From the NCBI GenBank assembly GCA_023957575.1, contig JAMLGU010000001.1:992001-1056000 (forward strand): DNA of 64,000 nucleotides, in the 5' to 3' direction. Within the stretch, counting starts at the first letter, position 1. Each line of letters starts with the position of its first letter. The stretch comes from Chitinophagaceae bacterium. Its GTDB lineage: Bacteria > Bacteroidota > Bacteroidia > Chitinophagales > Chitinophagaceae. Below the pieces are notes generated by a model. The model worked only from the letters and a program-made list of their open reading frames with translations. It did no database searches and was not told where the DNA came from. The position numbers and the translations under genes were made by a program. Positions 28,092 through 37,113 of the stretch are shown here, one piece after another.

Positions 28092-31000
28092 TTAAAATAC
28101 AATTATCAGGTTGGCGCCAATTGTTCTGGTCGAAGGGAATTGGGCAATTTCAAAACCACGCACAATGTCTGTACCGCTAAGTGTGCCAAACTCGGGGTCG
28201 AACATTGGCCATGGCGACCAGATGAATAAGTCGCGGCCATAAATGCCGATCGATACTCTGCGAATGCCGCTGTTACTCAAAATTCTTGCAGGTAGCGTAT
28301 AATCGAGCCTTGCTTCTCTGAATTTTATAAAATCAGTTCTGAAGGTACTTCCTTCAGCATTGTCGGTTCCCATGTGCGATCGGTAATAGTCATCAATATC
28401 GGTGGCTATTACATCGTTTTTACGGTAGGTGCCATCCGGGTTTTGAACAACTCCGTTTCCAATAATGCCATTATACCGGCCCGGCAGTGTTACTTTCAAT
28501 TTTCCTTGTTCCACCATTTTATAATGCATCAATGAATGGGCTACACCTCCCCACTGGCCGTCAAACAAAAAGCTAAAGCGGAAAGCCTTGTATGAAAAAT
28601 CGTTTGAAAAACCTAATTTCCCTTTGGGAATTGTATTGCCGATGTGTACAACTTCCTGCGTAATCAGCGCATTGCCGGTTACGGCATCATAAACCACCTG
28701 CCCGTCCGGAGCACGCACATAACCACGCCCATATAAGTCGCCCATGCTGCCGCCCACCTTAGCAACAATCTGTCCGCCGCCTACAGGACCCATGTTTAAA
28801 ACAATGCTAGTGTCCGGCATATCCATAATTCTGTTTCGGTTGGTTGAAAAGATAATATTCGAATTCCAGCCAAAGCCGTTTTTCTTTTTAGCCTTTACAG
28901 GGGTTGTGTTAAGTGTAAGTTCAAGTCCTGTGTTTCTTACATTCCCCGCATTGATTACTTCTCTTGTAAAACCGGTGGAACGGTCAACAATTCTTTCCAG
29001 AATCTGGTTTTTGGTATTTCCCAAATACACTGCCACATCAATTCCTAAGCGATTTTTATACATCTTCACATTGCCTCCAAGCTCAGTGGTTACTGTACGC
29101 AGCGGTTTCAGGTTGGGATTGGCAAAAACTGCCGGATTCTGATAGATGCTATCAGGGAAAAGATAGTTTCTGGCATAATTATAAGACGTTCTGTAAGGTT
29201 CGGTGGTGCCGCTTCCCACACTGGATACAGACAGCCTCAACTTGGCAAAGTTGATCTTCTTGGGCATCTTGTACATATCCGAAAGTATCAGGCTTGTGTT
29301 GATTGAAGGGTAAAAGAACCCGGTACTATTTGTTCTGGTGGGCGTAGCTAATACACTGTTCCAGTCCTGCCTGCCCGAAATGTCCACAAATAAATAATTT
29401 CTGTATTCTGCCGCAATCAAACCATAAAAGCTATTTATTACATATTTGCTTTTGTATGGAATAAAGACAGGGTCGCCGGCGGCGCCTCCGGGATAAAACA
29501 TGCCCGGCCTAAGTAAGGAGTCGGCCCTCATTTCTTCCCTTTCGTAATTATTTCTCAGGGTGCTTCCACCTCCTGTAAACGTCAATTTGATGTCTTTTGA
29601 AAATTCTTTTTCATATTTTAAAAGAAAGTCGTGGGTAATTTCTTTAGCAGTGATGTCTTGTGTGCGAAAACTACCCTTTGGCATTTTGGAACCTGCGTCA
29701 TAAGGTCGCTTTTGTGCCCTGTGCTCTACACCATAGTCGGCCGAGGTTCTTACCAATAAACTCAGGTTTTTTGTAAAATTATAACTTAATTGAGCATTTC
29801 CGGTTACGCCGTTTCTTTCAGACCTATTGATAAACTGATAGGCAATGGCATAAGGATTTTCGGGGAAAGAACTGTATGGATAAAATATTTTGGTACCTAC
29901 CAAATGATTCCCATTGGCATCATAAGCCCAGTAATCCTTCAACCAATCCAGATCGGCATTGGGCTGCCAAAAAATAAACCAGTACATAATGGACTGATTG
30001 CCATATCCGGCACCCGGTAGGTTATCGCTGTATTTATTGGTGTAATTAATTTTTGAAGACAGTTTTAATTTATTGGTGATATTGGAATTGATGGAAAAAG
30101 CCACCGTATTTCTTTTGTAACCGGTATTGGGCGTAATCCATTTATTCTGAACATTGGTGTACGACAGTCTGGCATTGGTTTTGCCAAAGTTGCCATCCAG
30201 CGTCACACTATTTGTTAACGTATTTCCCTGTTCAAAATATTTTCTCGATTTATTGGGGTATGGTATCCAGGGAGTGGGTATTGAGTCTCTGCCATGGCGA
30301 ATTGGGTTGTACTGATAAAAAAGCTGACCGTCGAATCGGGGGCCATAAGCTGAACTGGTGGTTCTGTTGGCCGAAAATCCAAAATCATAGTCGGCTTGTC
30401 CATCTAAGCCCAGTCCGTATTCAAACTGCATATCGGGCCAGCGGTTTACTTCTTCAATATTGAATTTTGAATTCAGGGTAACACCCCATTCATTCTTTTT
30501 TCTTTTTGAAGATTTAGTGGTGATGATGATGGCGCCATTTGCGCCCCTTTGACCATAGAGTGCCGCAGCGCCCGGTCCTTTTAATACTGTTACCGATTCA
30601 ATATCCTCGGGGTTAATATCGTTTAATCCACTGCCATAGTCTGCAGGCATATTGTCGCTACCTGTTCCATAAACGGCTTCACTGCCATTTGCGGTTCTTT
30701 TGGCGGTACTGTTATTTATAACTACCCCATCTACAACAATCAGCGCTTCGTTGTCTCCTGTGAGATTATTTTCACCCCGAAGAATGATTTTGTTAGACCC
30801 CGTAGGTCCTGCTCCCGAGCGTATCATATTTAGCCCGGCCACTTTGCCGGACAATGCATCTGTCCAGTTGCTGGAAACAGCATCGGTCAGGTCTTTGTTT
30901 TCAAGCGTTGTTTGAGAATATCCTAAGGCGCGGGCTTCCCTTCTAATTCCTAAAGCTGTGGTAACCACCACATTCTCCAAATCAGTGGTGCTGGCTATTA

Positions 31001-31310
31001 ATTGAATAGAAATATTACTGTTTTGGCCAATTTTCATTTCTCTTGAATTGTAACCTACACCAGAGAATACAATTGTTTCGCCCGGACTTGCCATAATTGA
31101 ATAGGAGCCATCTGATTTGGTTGTTGTACCCCTTGAAGTACCGGTGATTTGTACGGATATATGCTCCAATGGTTCATTATTGGCGGCAGCAGTTATTTTT
31201 CCGGTAATGGTTCGCTGCTGCGACCAAACTAAAGCCGGTACAGATAGTAACAACAAAAAAATAATGCCGGACTTAGTCATGATTTTTTGAAATATTAGTT
31301 TGTTGATCAT
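28092..31310 (-). CDS. susC: SusC/RagA-like TonB-linked outer-membrane transporter
   Basis: The barrel of the SusCD importer. 1,072 residues: signal peptide ending VWSQQ, carboxypeptidase-like domain (TITGKITAAANNEPLEHISVQI, residues 34-110), plug (about 115-240) with the SusC signature region NDINPEDIESVTVLKGPGAAALYGQRGANGAI-type sequence, and a long barrel. ATG 31310 is used; ATG 31280 gives a neater signal peptide and is an alternative. It lies 14 bp after glpT in the same direction, so it is within a glycerol-phosphate operon and not beside glycoside hydrolases. Confidence 0.95.
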   Translation of the reverse strand: MINKLIFQKIMTKSGIIFLLLLSVPALVWSQQRTITGKITAAANNEPLEHISVQITGTSRGTTTKSDGSYSIMASPGETIVFSGVGYNSREMKIGQNSNISIQLIASTTDLENVVVTTALGIRREARALGYSQTTLENKDLTDAVSSNWTDALSGKVAGLNMIRSGAGPTGSNKIILRGENNLTGDNEALIVVDGVVINNSTAKRTANGSEAVYGTGSDNMPADYGSGLNDINPEDIESVTVLKGPGAAALYGQRGANGAIIITTKSSKRKKNEWGVTLNSKFNIEEVNRWPDMQFEYGLGLDGQADYDFGFSANRTTSSAYGPRFDGQLFYQYNPIRHGRDSIPTPWIPYPNKSRKYFEQGNTLTNSVTLDGNFGKTNARLSYTNVQNKWITPNTGYKRNTVAFSINSNITNKLKLSSKINYTNKYSDNLPGAGYGNQSIMYWFIFWQPNADLDWLKDYWAYDANGNHLVGTKIFYPYSSFPENPYAIAYQFINRSERNGVTGNAQLSYNFTKNLSLLVRTSADYGVEHRAQKRPYDAGSKMPKGSFRTQDITAKEITHDFLLKYEKEFSKDIKLTFTGGGSTLRNNYEREEMRADSLLRPGMFYPGGAAGDPVFIPYKSKYVINSFYGLIAAEYRNYLFVDISGRQDWNSVLATPTRTNSTGFFYPSINTSLILSDMYKMPKKINFAKLRLSVSSVGSGTTEPYRTSYNYARNYLFPDSIYQNPAVFANPNLKPLRTVTTELGGNVKMYKNRLGIDVAVYLGNTKNQILERIVDRSTGFTREVINAGNVRNTGLELTLNTTPVKAKKKNGFGWNSNIIFSTNRNRIMDMPDTSIVLNMGPVGGGQIVAKVGGSMGDLYGRGYVRAPDGQVVYDAVTGNALITQEVVHIGNTIPKGKLGFSNDFSYKAFRFSFLFDGQWGGVAHSLMHYKMVEQGKLKVTLPGRYNGIIGNGVVQNPDGTYRKNDVIATDIDDYYRSHMGTDNAEGSTFRTDFIKFREARLDYTLPARILSNSGIRRVSIGIYGRDLFIWSPWPMFDPEFGTLSGTDIVRGFEIAQFPSTRTIGANLIIVF

Positions 31311-31324
31311 TTTTGTGAGTTTGG

Positions 31325-32674
31325 TTATAGTTTTTTAGATTCTAATGATTGTATTTCTTTTTTCCAGGTAAGCGCTATCAAAATAATGGAAAGAAAGCAG
31401 GAGGCTACCAGAACCTCAAAACCACCATCCCAGCCCCAATGGTCAACCACATATCCCATAGCTGCGTTGGCAAACAAAGCGCCACCCAAATATCCGAATA
31501 ATCCAGTTAATCCTGCCGAAGTACCTGCAGCTTTTTTTGGCACGAGGTCGAGGGCATGAACGCCTATCAGCATTACTGGTCCGTATATTAAAAATCCGAT
31601 GGCAACCAAGGCAAAATTATCAATCATCGGATTGCCCGGAGGATTTTTCCAATAAACGATCACTGCCACTGCTACTAAAAACATATATATAATGGATGCC
31701 GGCGCTCTTCGGCCTTTAAAAACCTTATCGCTCAACCAGCCGCATAACAGCGTTCCGGGAATGCCTGCCCATTCGTACAGAAAATAAGCCCATCCTGTTC
31801 CGCTCAATGAAAAGCCTTTTGCTTCTTTAAGATAGGTAGGCGCCCAATCCAAAACACCGTAACGCACCAAATAAATAAAAGCATTGGCAAATGCAATATA
31901 CCAGATGAGTTTGTTTGTGAGTACATAGTCAAACAGAATTTGTTTTGTACTTAATTCATTTTCATGGAAGGCATCATAATCTTTGGTTTGGGTCTTGGAA
32001 TATTCTTCTATCGGCGGTAATCCGCAGGATTGAGGCGTATCTCTTACCAGCATATAGGCAACAAAAGCTATCAACACTGCTATTATTGCAGGAAAGTAAA
32101 GTTTGCCCTGCCACACGCCAAAAATTGAAAGCCCTGCCACAGCCAAAGGCGCCATTATACCGCCTCCCACATTGTGAGCCACATTCCAGATAGACATTTT
32201 GGTGCCGCGTTCTTTTACCGAAAACCAATGAACCATCACCCTGCCGCAGGGAGGCCAGCCCATACCCTGAAACCAACCATTGATAAAAAGAAAAACGAAC
32301 ATCACCGCAATAGAGGATGTGGCAAATGCAAACAGACCCATTGCTGCCGTGATTAATGCCGACAAAAACAGGCCAAGCGATAAGAAGATTCGGGCATTGC
32401 TTCTATCCGATTTTAGCGCCATTACAAATTTGCTGATGCCATAAGCAATTGAAATGGCAGACAATGCAATACCTAACTGCGTTTTGGTAAATCCTTTTTC
32501 AACCAAATCGGGTATGATTAATGAAAAATTCTTCCGCACAAGATAATAGCCTGCATAACCTACAAATATGCCTGTAAAAACCTGCCACCTCAGTTTATTA
32601 TAGGTAGGTTCTATTTCTGCCTCCGATAATTGTTTTTTGTGTGGAGCCGGTTTCAAAAACTCAGTCAATTTCAT
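31325..32674 (-). CDS. glpT: Glycerol-3-phosphate transporter GlpT
   Basis: A 449-residue inner-membrane antiporter of the organophosphate:phosphate antiporter branch of the MFS, importing glycerol-3-phosphate in exchange for phosphate. About 12 hydrophobic segments. Family signatures are [19 protein letters not shown], the conserved [19 protein letters not shown] and [23 protein letters not shown] 32674 is the start; the preceding in-frame TTG (32677) is less likely. It lies 13 bp after glpD and 14 bp before susC. Confidence 0.94.
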   Translation of the reverse strand: MKLTEFLKPAPHKKQLSEAEIEPTYNKLRWQVFTGIFVGYAGYYLVRKNFSLIIPDLVEKGFTKTQLGIALSAISIAYGISKFVMALKSDRSNARIFLSLGLFLSALITAAMGLFAFATSSIAVMFVFLFINGWFQGMGWPPCGRVMVHWFSVKERGTKMSIWNVAHNVGGGIMAPLAVAGLSIFGVWQGKLYFPAIIAVLIAFVAYMLVRDTPQSCGLPPIEEYSKTQTKDYDAFHENELSTKQILFDYVLTNKLIWYIAFANAFIYLVRYGVLDWAPTYLKEAKGFSLSGTGWAYFLYEWAGIPGTLLCGWLSDKVFKGRRAPASIIYMFLVAVAVIVYWKNPPGNPMIDNFALVAIGFLIYGPVMLIGVHALDLVPKKAAGTSAGLTGLFGYLGGALFANAAMGYVVDHWGWDGGFEVLVASCFLSIILIALTWKKEIQSLESKKL

Positions 32675-32687
32675 CAATCAGTTTAAT

Positions 32688-34250
32688 TTAGTTTAATAAA
32701 TATTGTTCTGCCAATTTGGTATATGTTTCAACTTCTTTATGAATCCAGGCTTCATCTTCATTCAAATCTTTGGCCATAATACTTGCCACCTGTGGACAAA
32801 TGCGGATGCTTTCGCGGGCATCTAACAGTAATGCCCTGGTACGCCTTGCCAAAACGTCTTCTACTGTTCTGGCCATTTCATGTTCTACCGCCCAGTGTAC
32901 CTGTGCTTCATGCAGTTTAAGGCTTTCGCTAATCCATTGATCGGCTGCGCCATTCATCCGCTTGATAATTTCATCGGCATCACTGCCATAAAAATAAAGC
33001 GGATCCTGCCAATCATTCTTTTGAGAAAATCCATGTATTTTCAAATGAGCGGTTTCGGGTTTGGTGCCATGCCAGCCAAAATGTCTTTCGATGGCATTTA
33101 CCATATCTTCGCCCATTTTGCGGTAAGTTGTCCATTTGCCGCCAATAATGGTAAATAAACCTGAGGCGGAAATAATGATTTTATGACTTCTGGAAATTTC
33201 CTTTGTTTTTTGATTGTTTTCTTTGGGGGCTGCCAACGGCCTTAAGCCCACAAAAACACTCAGTACATCACTGCGTTTGGGTTTTTTAATAAGGTATTGC
33301 CCGGCGGTTTTTAGTATAAATTCAATTTCTTTTTCCAAAGCATGTGGCTCAAGCGAAGGTTCTCCTACAGGGGTATCGGTAGTACCCACCACCACTTCAT
33401 TGTGCCAGGGTACCGCAAAGAGCACCCTTCCATCACTGGTTTTTGGTATCATCAATGCATGAGTGGATGCGTAAAATTCTTTGCTGATTACAAGGTGAAT
33501 ACCCTGACTGGCTACTACTGTTTTGGCTGCCTTCGGATTATCCATTTTCAAAATATCATCCACAAAAACACCGGTTGCATTTACTACGCTTCTGGCTTTG
33601 ATGGTAAATGGATTGCCCTTTTCTATATCAACAGCTTCAGCGCCTGCTATGGTATTTCCATCTTTCACTATTCCGGTTATTTTTACATAATTCAAAGCCA
33701 CGCCTCCATTTTCTACAATACTTTGAGCAAGATTAACAGCCAAACGTGAATCGTCAAACTGGCCATCATGGTAGAGCACACCGCCGGTAAGTCCTTTGGT
33801 TTTGATGTCGGGTAAGGCTTCAATGGTTTTCTTTCGAGATATAAATATTGACCTGCCTAATGATAATCTGCCGGCTATCCAATCGTAAAATTTGAGCCCT
33901 ATGGTATATTGAATCCGCTCCCAAAAACTATAAACCGGAATTATAAATGTTTGATTTTTAACGAGATGCGGTGCATTTTTTTGTAATAGTCCGCGCTCTA
34001 CACTGGCTTCGCGCACCAGGCCCACATCGCCTTGTGCAAGATAACGCACACCGCCATGCACTAATTTAGTGCTACGGCTGGAAGTGCCTTTGGCAAAATC
34101 GGCTTGTTCTACCAATAAGGTTTTGTACCCTCGCGTAACTGCGTCTAAGGCTACTCCCAAACCTGTGGCGCCACCACCAATTACCAATACGTCCCATAAT
34201 GTATTTTGGGAGGTGGCTTTTTCCAATAATTGAGTTCTGTTAAAGTTCAC
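32688..34250 (-). CDS. glpD: Aerobic-type glycerol-3-phosphate dehydrogenase
   Basis: A membrane-associated FAD enzyme oxidising glycerol-3-phosphate to dihydroxyacetone phosphate and passing electrons to quinone. N-terminal FAD-binding motif VIGGGATGLGVALDAV, then TSSRSTKLVHGGVRYL, VVGTTDTPVG and IIGGKWTTYRKMGED, with the C-terminal domain (WAVEHEMARTVEDVLARRTRALLLDA). GTG 34250 is preferred over TTG 34271 because MNFNRTQLLEKATSQNTLWDVLVIGG fits the family and a promoter box overlaps the TTG. First gene of the six-gene minus-strand operon. Confidence 0.96.
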   Translation of the reverse strand: MNFNRTQLLEKATSQNTLWDVLVIGGGATGLGVALDAVTRGYKTLLVEQADFAKGTSSRSTKLVHGGVRYLAQGDVGLVREASVERGLLQKNAPHLVKNQTFIIPVYSFWERIQYTIGLKFYDWIAGRLSLGRSIFISRKKTIEALPDIKTKGLTGGVLYHDGQFDDSRLAVNLAQSIVENGGVALNYVKITGIVKDGNTIAGAEAVDIEKGNPFTIKARSVVNATGVFVDDILKMDNPKAAKTVVASQGIHLVISKEFYASTHALMIPKTSDGRVLFAVPWHNEVVVGTTDTPVGEPSLEPHALEKEIEFILKTAGQYLIKKPKRSDVLSVFVGLRPLAAPKENNQKTKEISRSHKIIISASGLFTIIGGKWTTYRKMGEDMVNAIERHFGWHGTKPETAHLKIHGFSQKNDWQDPLYFYGSDADEIIKRMNGAADQWISESLKLHEAQVHWAVEHEMARTVEDVLARRTRALLLDARESIRICPQVASIMAKDLNEDEAWIHKEVETYTKLAEQYLLN

Positions 34251-34268
34251 TGCGAATAATAATTTATT

Positions 34269-34309
34269 CAAATCGAAATATAAAAAAATGTATAAACAAC
34301 CAATCGAAA
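34269..34309 (-). promoter_or_regulatory. glpD operon promoter with paired operator-like repeats
   Basis: On the minus strand TTG (34299-34297), 20 bp, then TCGATTTG (34276-34269), one mismatch from TAnnTTTG. The plus-strand octamer AATCGAAA occurs twice, at 34271-34278 and 34302-34309, exactly 31 bp (three helical turns) apart, one copy on the -7 box and one just outside the -33. The TTCG core resembles DeoR/GlpR half-sites, so these are candidate operators for the adjacent regulator. Confidence 0.5.
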
Positions 34310-34378
34310 GTAAAACTAAGTTGTTTTTATAACAAAAAGAAATAAAATGAGCGATATTTTATAAAATTCTTACAACAA

Positions 34379-34410
34379 TTTTTTCAGTTCTTTGGGTTTG
34401 ATTAATTTTG
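34379..34410 (+). promoter_or_regulatory. Promoter of the DeoR-type regulator
   Basis: TAATTTTG (34403-34410) matches TAnnTTTG; TTTT at 34379-34382, 20 bp upstream, is a degenerate -33. The ATG is 22 bases downstream of the box. Confidence 0.5.
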
Positions 34411-34431
34411 AATAGCATCTAATATAAAAAA

Positions 34432-35202
34432 ATGAGCACACTTACCAGCAGACATGAACACATTATCAATAAGTTAAAAGAAAAGGGAACGGTTTATGTG
34501 GCCAATTTGTGTAAAGAACTGGATGTATCATCCGTAACAATTCGAAAGGATTTGAAATTTCTGGAAGACAAAACCCTTTTATTTCGTACTCATGGAGGAG
34601 CCACCCTCAACAATCCCTACATGCCCGACCGGCATGTAAACGAAAAGATAATGATGCAGGCTGCCGAAAAGCAAAAAATAGGCGAGTGTGCTGCCGGCCT
34701 GATTGTTCCCAACGACTGCATCCTGATAGCTTCTGGCACTACGGTGCTGTATCTGGCCAAAAACATTGCGGCATCGGGTCATCTAACCGTCATTACGGCT
34801 GCGCTTAATGTGGCTTTGGAGTTGATCCATCATCCTGATGTGGATGTTATCCAATTGGGAGGGCAGGTAAGGAGGACATCTGCCTCTGTTACAGGCACTT
34901 ATGCAGGTAATATGCTTGATGATTTTTCATGCAGCAAACTTTTTTTGGGTGTAGATGGGGTGGATACTGAATATGGCATTACTACTACCAATATGATGGA
35001 GGCGCAACTAAACCGCAAAATGATTGAATCTTCGCAAAAAACGATCGTTTTGGCCGATTCCAGCAAGTTTGGCAAAAGAGGCTTTGGCAAAATCTGTGGA
35101 ATGGAGGATGTGGATATGATTATAACCGATAATAATATATCCGAACACACCGCCGATTCGCTAAGGGCAATGGGGGTAGAGGTAATTATTGTGAAGGTTT
35201 AA
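34432..35202 (+). CDS. glpR: DeoR/GlpR-family transcriptional regulator
   Basis: A 256-residue repressor-type regulator. N-terminal DeoR helix-turn-helix (about 6-60: RHEHIINKLKEKGTVYVANLCKELDVSSVTIRKDLKFLE, then RTHGGATL) and the C-terminal sugar-phosphate-sensing domain (about 75-255: DCILIASGTTVLYLAKNI, LFLGVDGVD, VLADSSKFGKRGF). It is divergent from glpD with a 181-bp shared control region, so regulation of the glp/Sus operon with glycerol-3-phosphate as inducer is the natural inference. The gene symbol is tentative. Confidence 0.9.
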   Translation: MSTLTSRHEHIINKLKEKGTVYVANLCKELDVSSVTIRKDLKFLEDKTLLFRTHGGATLNNPYMPDRHVNEKIMMQAAEKQKIGECAAGLIVPNDCILIASGTTVLYLAKNIAASGHLTVITAALNVALELIHHPDVDVIQLGGQVRRTSASVTGTYAGNMLDDFSCSKLFLGVDGVDTEYGITTTNMMEAQLNRKMIESSQKTIVLADSSKFGKRGFGKICGMEDVDMIITDNNISEHTADSLRAMGVEVIIVKV

Positions 35203-35239
35203 CAAAATCAGTTGGGTCATATTCAGTATCTTGCACCTC

Positions 35240-37021
35240 ATGTCAGGGAAAAAGAAATCCTTTTTTAATTTTTCTACCTTGCGGCGTATTTTTCAATATG
35301 CGGCTCCCTATAAAAGAAAATTTTACCTGTCGGTAATGTTGGGTATCCTGCTGGCGATCATTACGCCGCTGCGCCCTATGCTGATACAACTGACTGTGGA
35401 TAAATACATTACCAACTCAATGGCCAAAATGGTCGTGTATATTACGCTTATCCAGATTGGCATTATTATTATAGAAACCCTCATGCGTTTCGTGTTTTCT
35501 TTTACTATGGCATGGCTGGGCCAGGCAGTGGTGAAGGATATGCGGGTATCGGTTTTCAAAAAAATACTGGGGCTGAATCTCCGGCAATATGATCGCACAC
35601 CCATCGGTACGCTCACCACCCGCACGATTAACGATATTGAAGCCATCAACGATATCTTCGCCGATGGGCTTATTCCGATTGTGGCTGATATCCTTTCCAT
35701 TATTTGTGTGCTGGCTTATATGTTTTGGGTAGATTGGCGGCTGACCTTCATATCGCTCATACCTTTCCCCATCATGATTATTGCCACATATTATTTCAAG
35801 GAAAGCATCAATAAATCCTTTTTGAAGGTTCGTAATGCTGTATCGGCGCTCAATGCCTTTGTACAAGAGCATCTTTCGGGCATGGGTATTGTACAGGCAT
35901 TTGTGGCTGAGCAAAGGGAGTTTAGCAAGTTTAAGTCAATTAACAAGCAACATCGAAATGCCAATATTCAGTCCATTTTTGCTTATTCGGTATTTTTCCC
36001 GGTCATCGAAATCATTATGGCGCTTTCCATAGGATTGATAATCTGGTACAGCGCCCGGCAGTCGCTAATCCTGCATGAAGGGCAGCAGGGCATCATCGTA
36101 GCATTTATTCTTTGCCTCAACCTGCTCTTCAGGCCCATTAGGATGCTGGCCGACAAGTTTAATACCGTGCAGATGGGCATCATTGCCAGCGAAAGAGTAT
36201 TTACTGTGCTGGATAACGATGATGAGGAAAAAGCGCCGGAGGGGGGCTATTATATGCCTACGGGCAGGATGAGTGGAAATATTGCCTTTAAAGATGTTTC
36301 CTTTGCCTATATTGATGAGCAATGGGTGCTGAAAAATGTCAGTTTCGAAATAAAAAAAGGAGAAACGGTTGCCATTGTGGGGCACACCGGCAGTGGTAAA
36401 ACAACCATTATCAGCCTCCTCAACCGTTTTTATACCATTCAGAAAGGCGCCATCTGTATTGATGGTATTGATATAAAAACACTTTCGCCCGAATATCTAA
36501 GGCGAAATATTGGGTTGGTGCTTCAGGATGTATTTTTGTTTTCGGGCTCTGTTATGGATAATATCACCCTTCGCAATCCCGAAATTCCTGCTGAAAAAGT
36601 AGTAGCTGCCGCCAAAATGATTGATATGCACGAGTTTATCATGCAACTGCCCGGTGGATATGATTATAACGTAAAAGAAAGAGGAGCTACCTTGTCATTG
36701 GGTCAAAGGCAGTTGATTTCCTTCATCCGGGCATTGCTTTATGATCCTTCCATCTTAATCTTGGACGAAGCAACCTCATCCATTGATACCGAAAGCGAAA
36801 TGCTGATACAAAAAGCCACCGAAACGCTTATCAGGGGCAGAACCTCCATCATCATCGCGCACAGGCTCAGCACCATCCGCAAGGCGGATAAAATATTAGT
36901 GCTTGATAAAGGCGTTCTGGTAGAGTCAGGTACTCATGACGAATTGTTGGCTAAGGATGGTTTTTATGCACGGCTTCATAAAATGCAGTTTGAAAACCAA
37001 GGAGAAAGGGTAGGGGTGTAA
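35240..37021 (+). CDS. ABC transporter, fused permease and ATPase (exporter type)
   Basis: A 593-residue half-transporter. Six membrane segments in residues 20-320 (ABC type-1 exporter fold), then the ATPase: Walker A GHTGSGKTT, Q-loop VLQDVFLFS, signature LSLGQRQ, Walker B ILILDEATSS and H-loop AHRLST. It probably works as a homodimer, or as a heterodimer with a partner not in the window, exporting a lipid or drug-like substrate in the manner of MsbA and BmrA. ATG 35240 is preferred to the upstream TTG at 35231. It lies 37 bp after the regulator, but a functional link is not evident. Confidence 0.93.
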   Translation: MSGKKKSFFNFSTLRRIFQYAAPYKRKFYLSVMLGILLAIITPLRPMLIQLTVDKYITNSMAKMVVYITLIQIGIIIIETLMRFVFSFTMAWLGQAVVKDMRVSVFKKILGLNLRQYDRTPIGTLTTRTINDIEAINDIFADGLIPIVADILSIICVLAYMFWVDWRLTFISLIPFPIMIIATYYFKESINKSFLKVRNAVSALNAFVQEHLSGMGIVQAFVAEQREFSKFKSINKQHRNANIQSIFAYSVFFPVIEIIMALSIGLIIWYSARQSLILHEGQQGIIVAFILCLNLLFRPIRMLADKFNTVQMGIIASERVFTVLDNDDEEKAPEGGYYMPTGRMSGNIAFKDVSFAYIDEQWVLKNVSFEIKKGETVAIVGHTGSGKTTIISLLNRFYTIQKGAICIDGIDIKTLSPEYLRRNIGLVLQDVFLFSGSVMDNITLRNPEIPAEKVVAAAKMIDMHEFIMQLPGGYDYNVKERGATLSLGQRQLISFIRALLYDPSILILDEATSSIDTESEMLIQKATETLIRGRTSIIIAHRLSTIRKADKILVLDKGVLVESGTHDELLAKDGFYARLHKMQFENQGERVGV

Positions 37022-37113
37022 AATAATTTTGAGAATAAATTAACAAAAATTTAGAGAGACAATACAAAATAAATCACGCTTTCATGATTTTTAATGTATT
37101 TTTCAACCAACAC

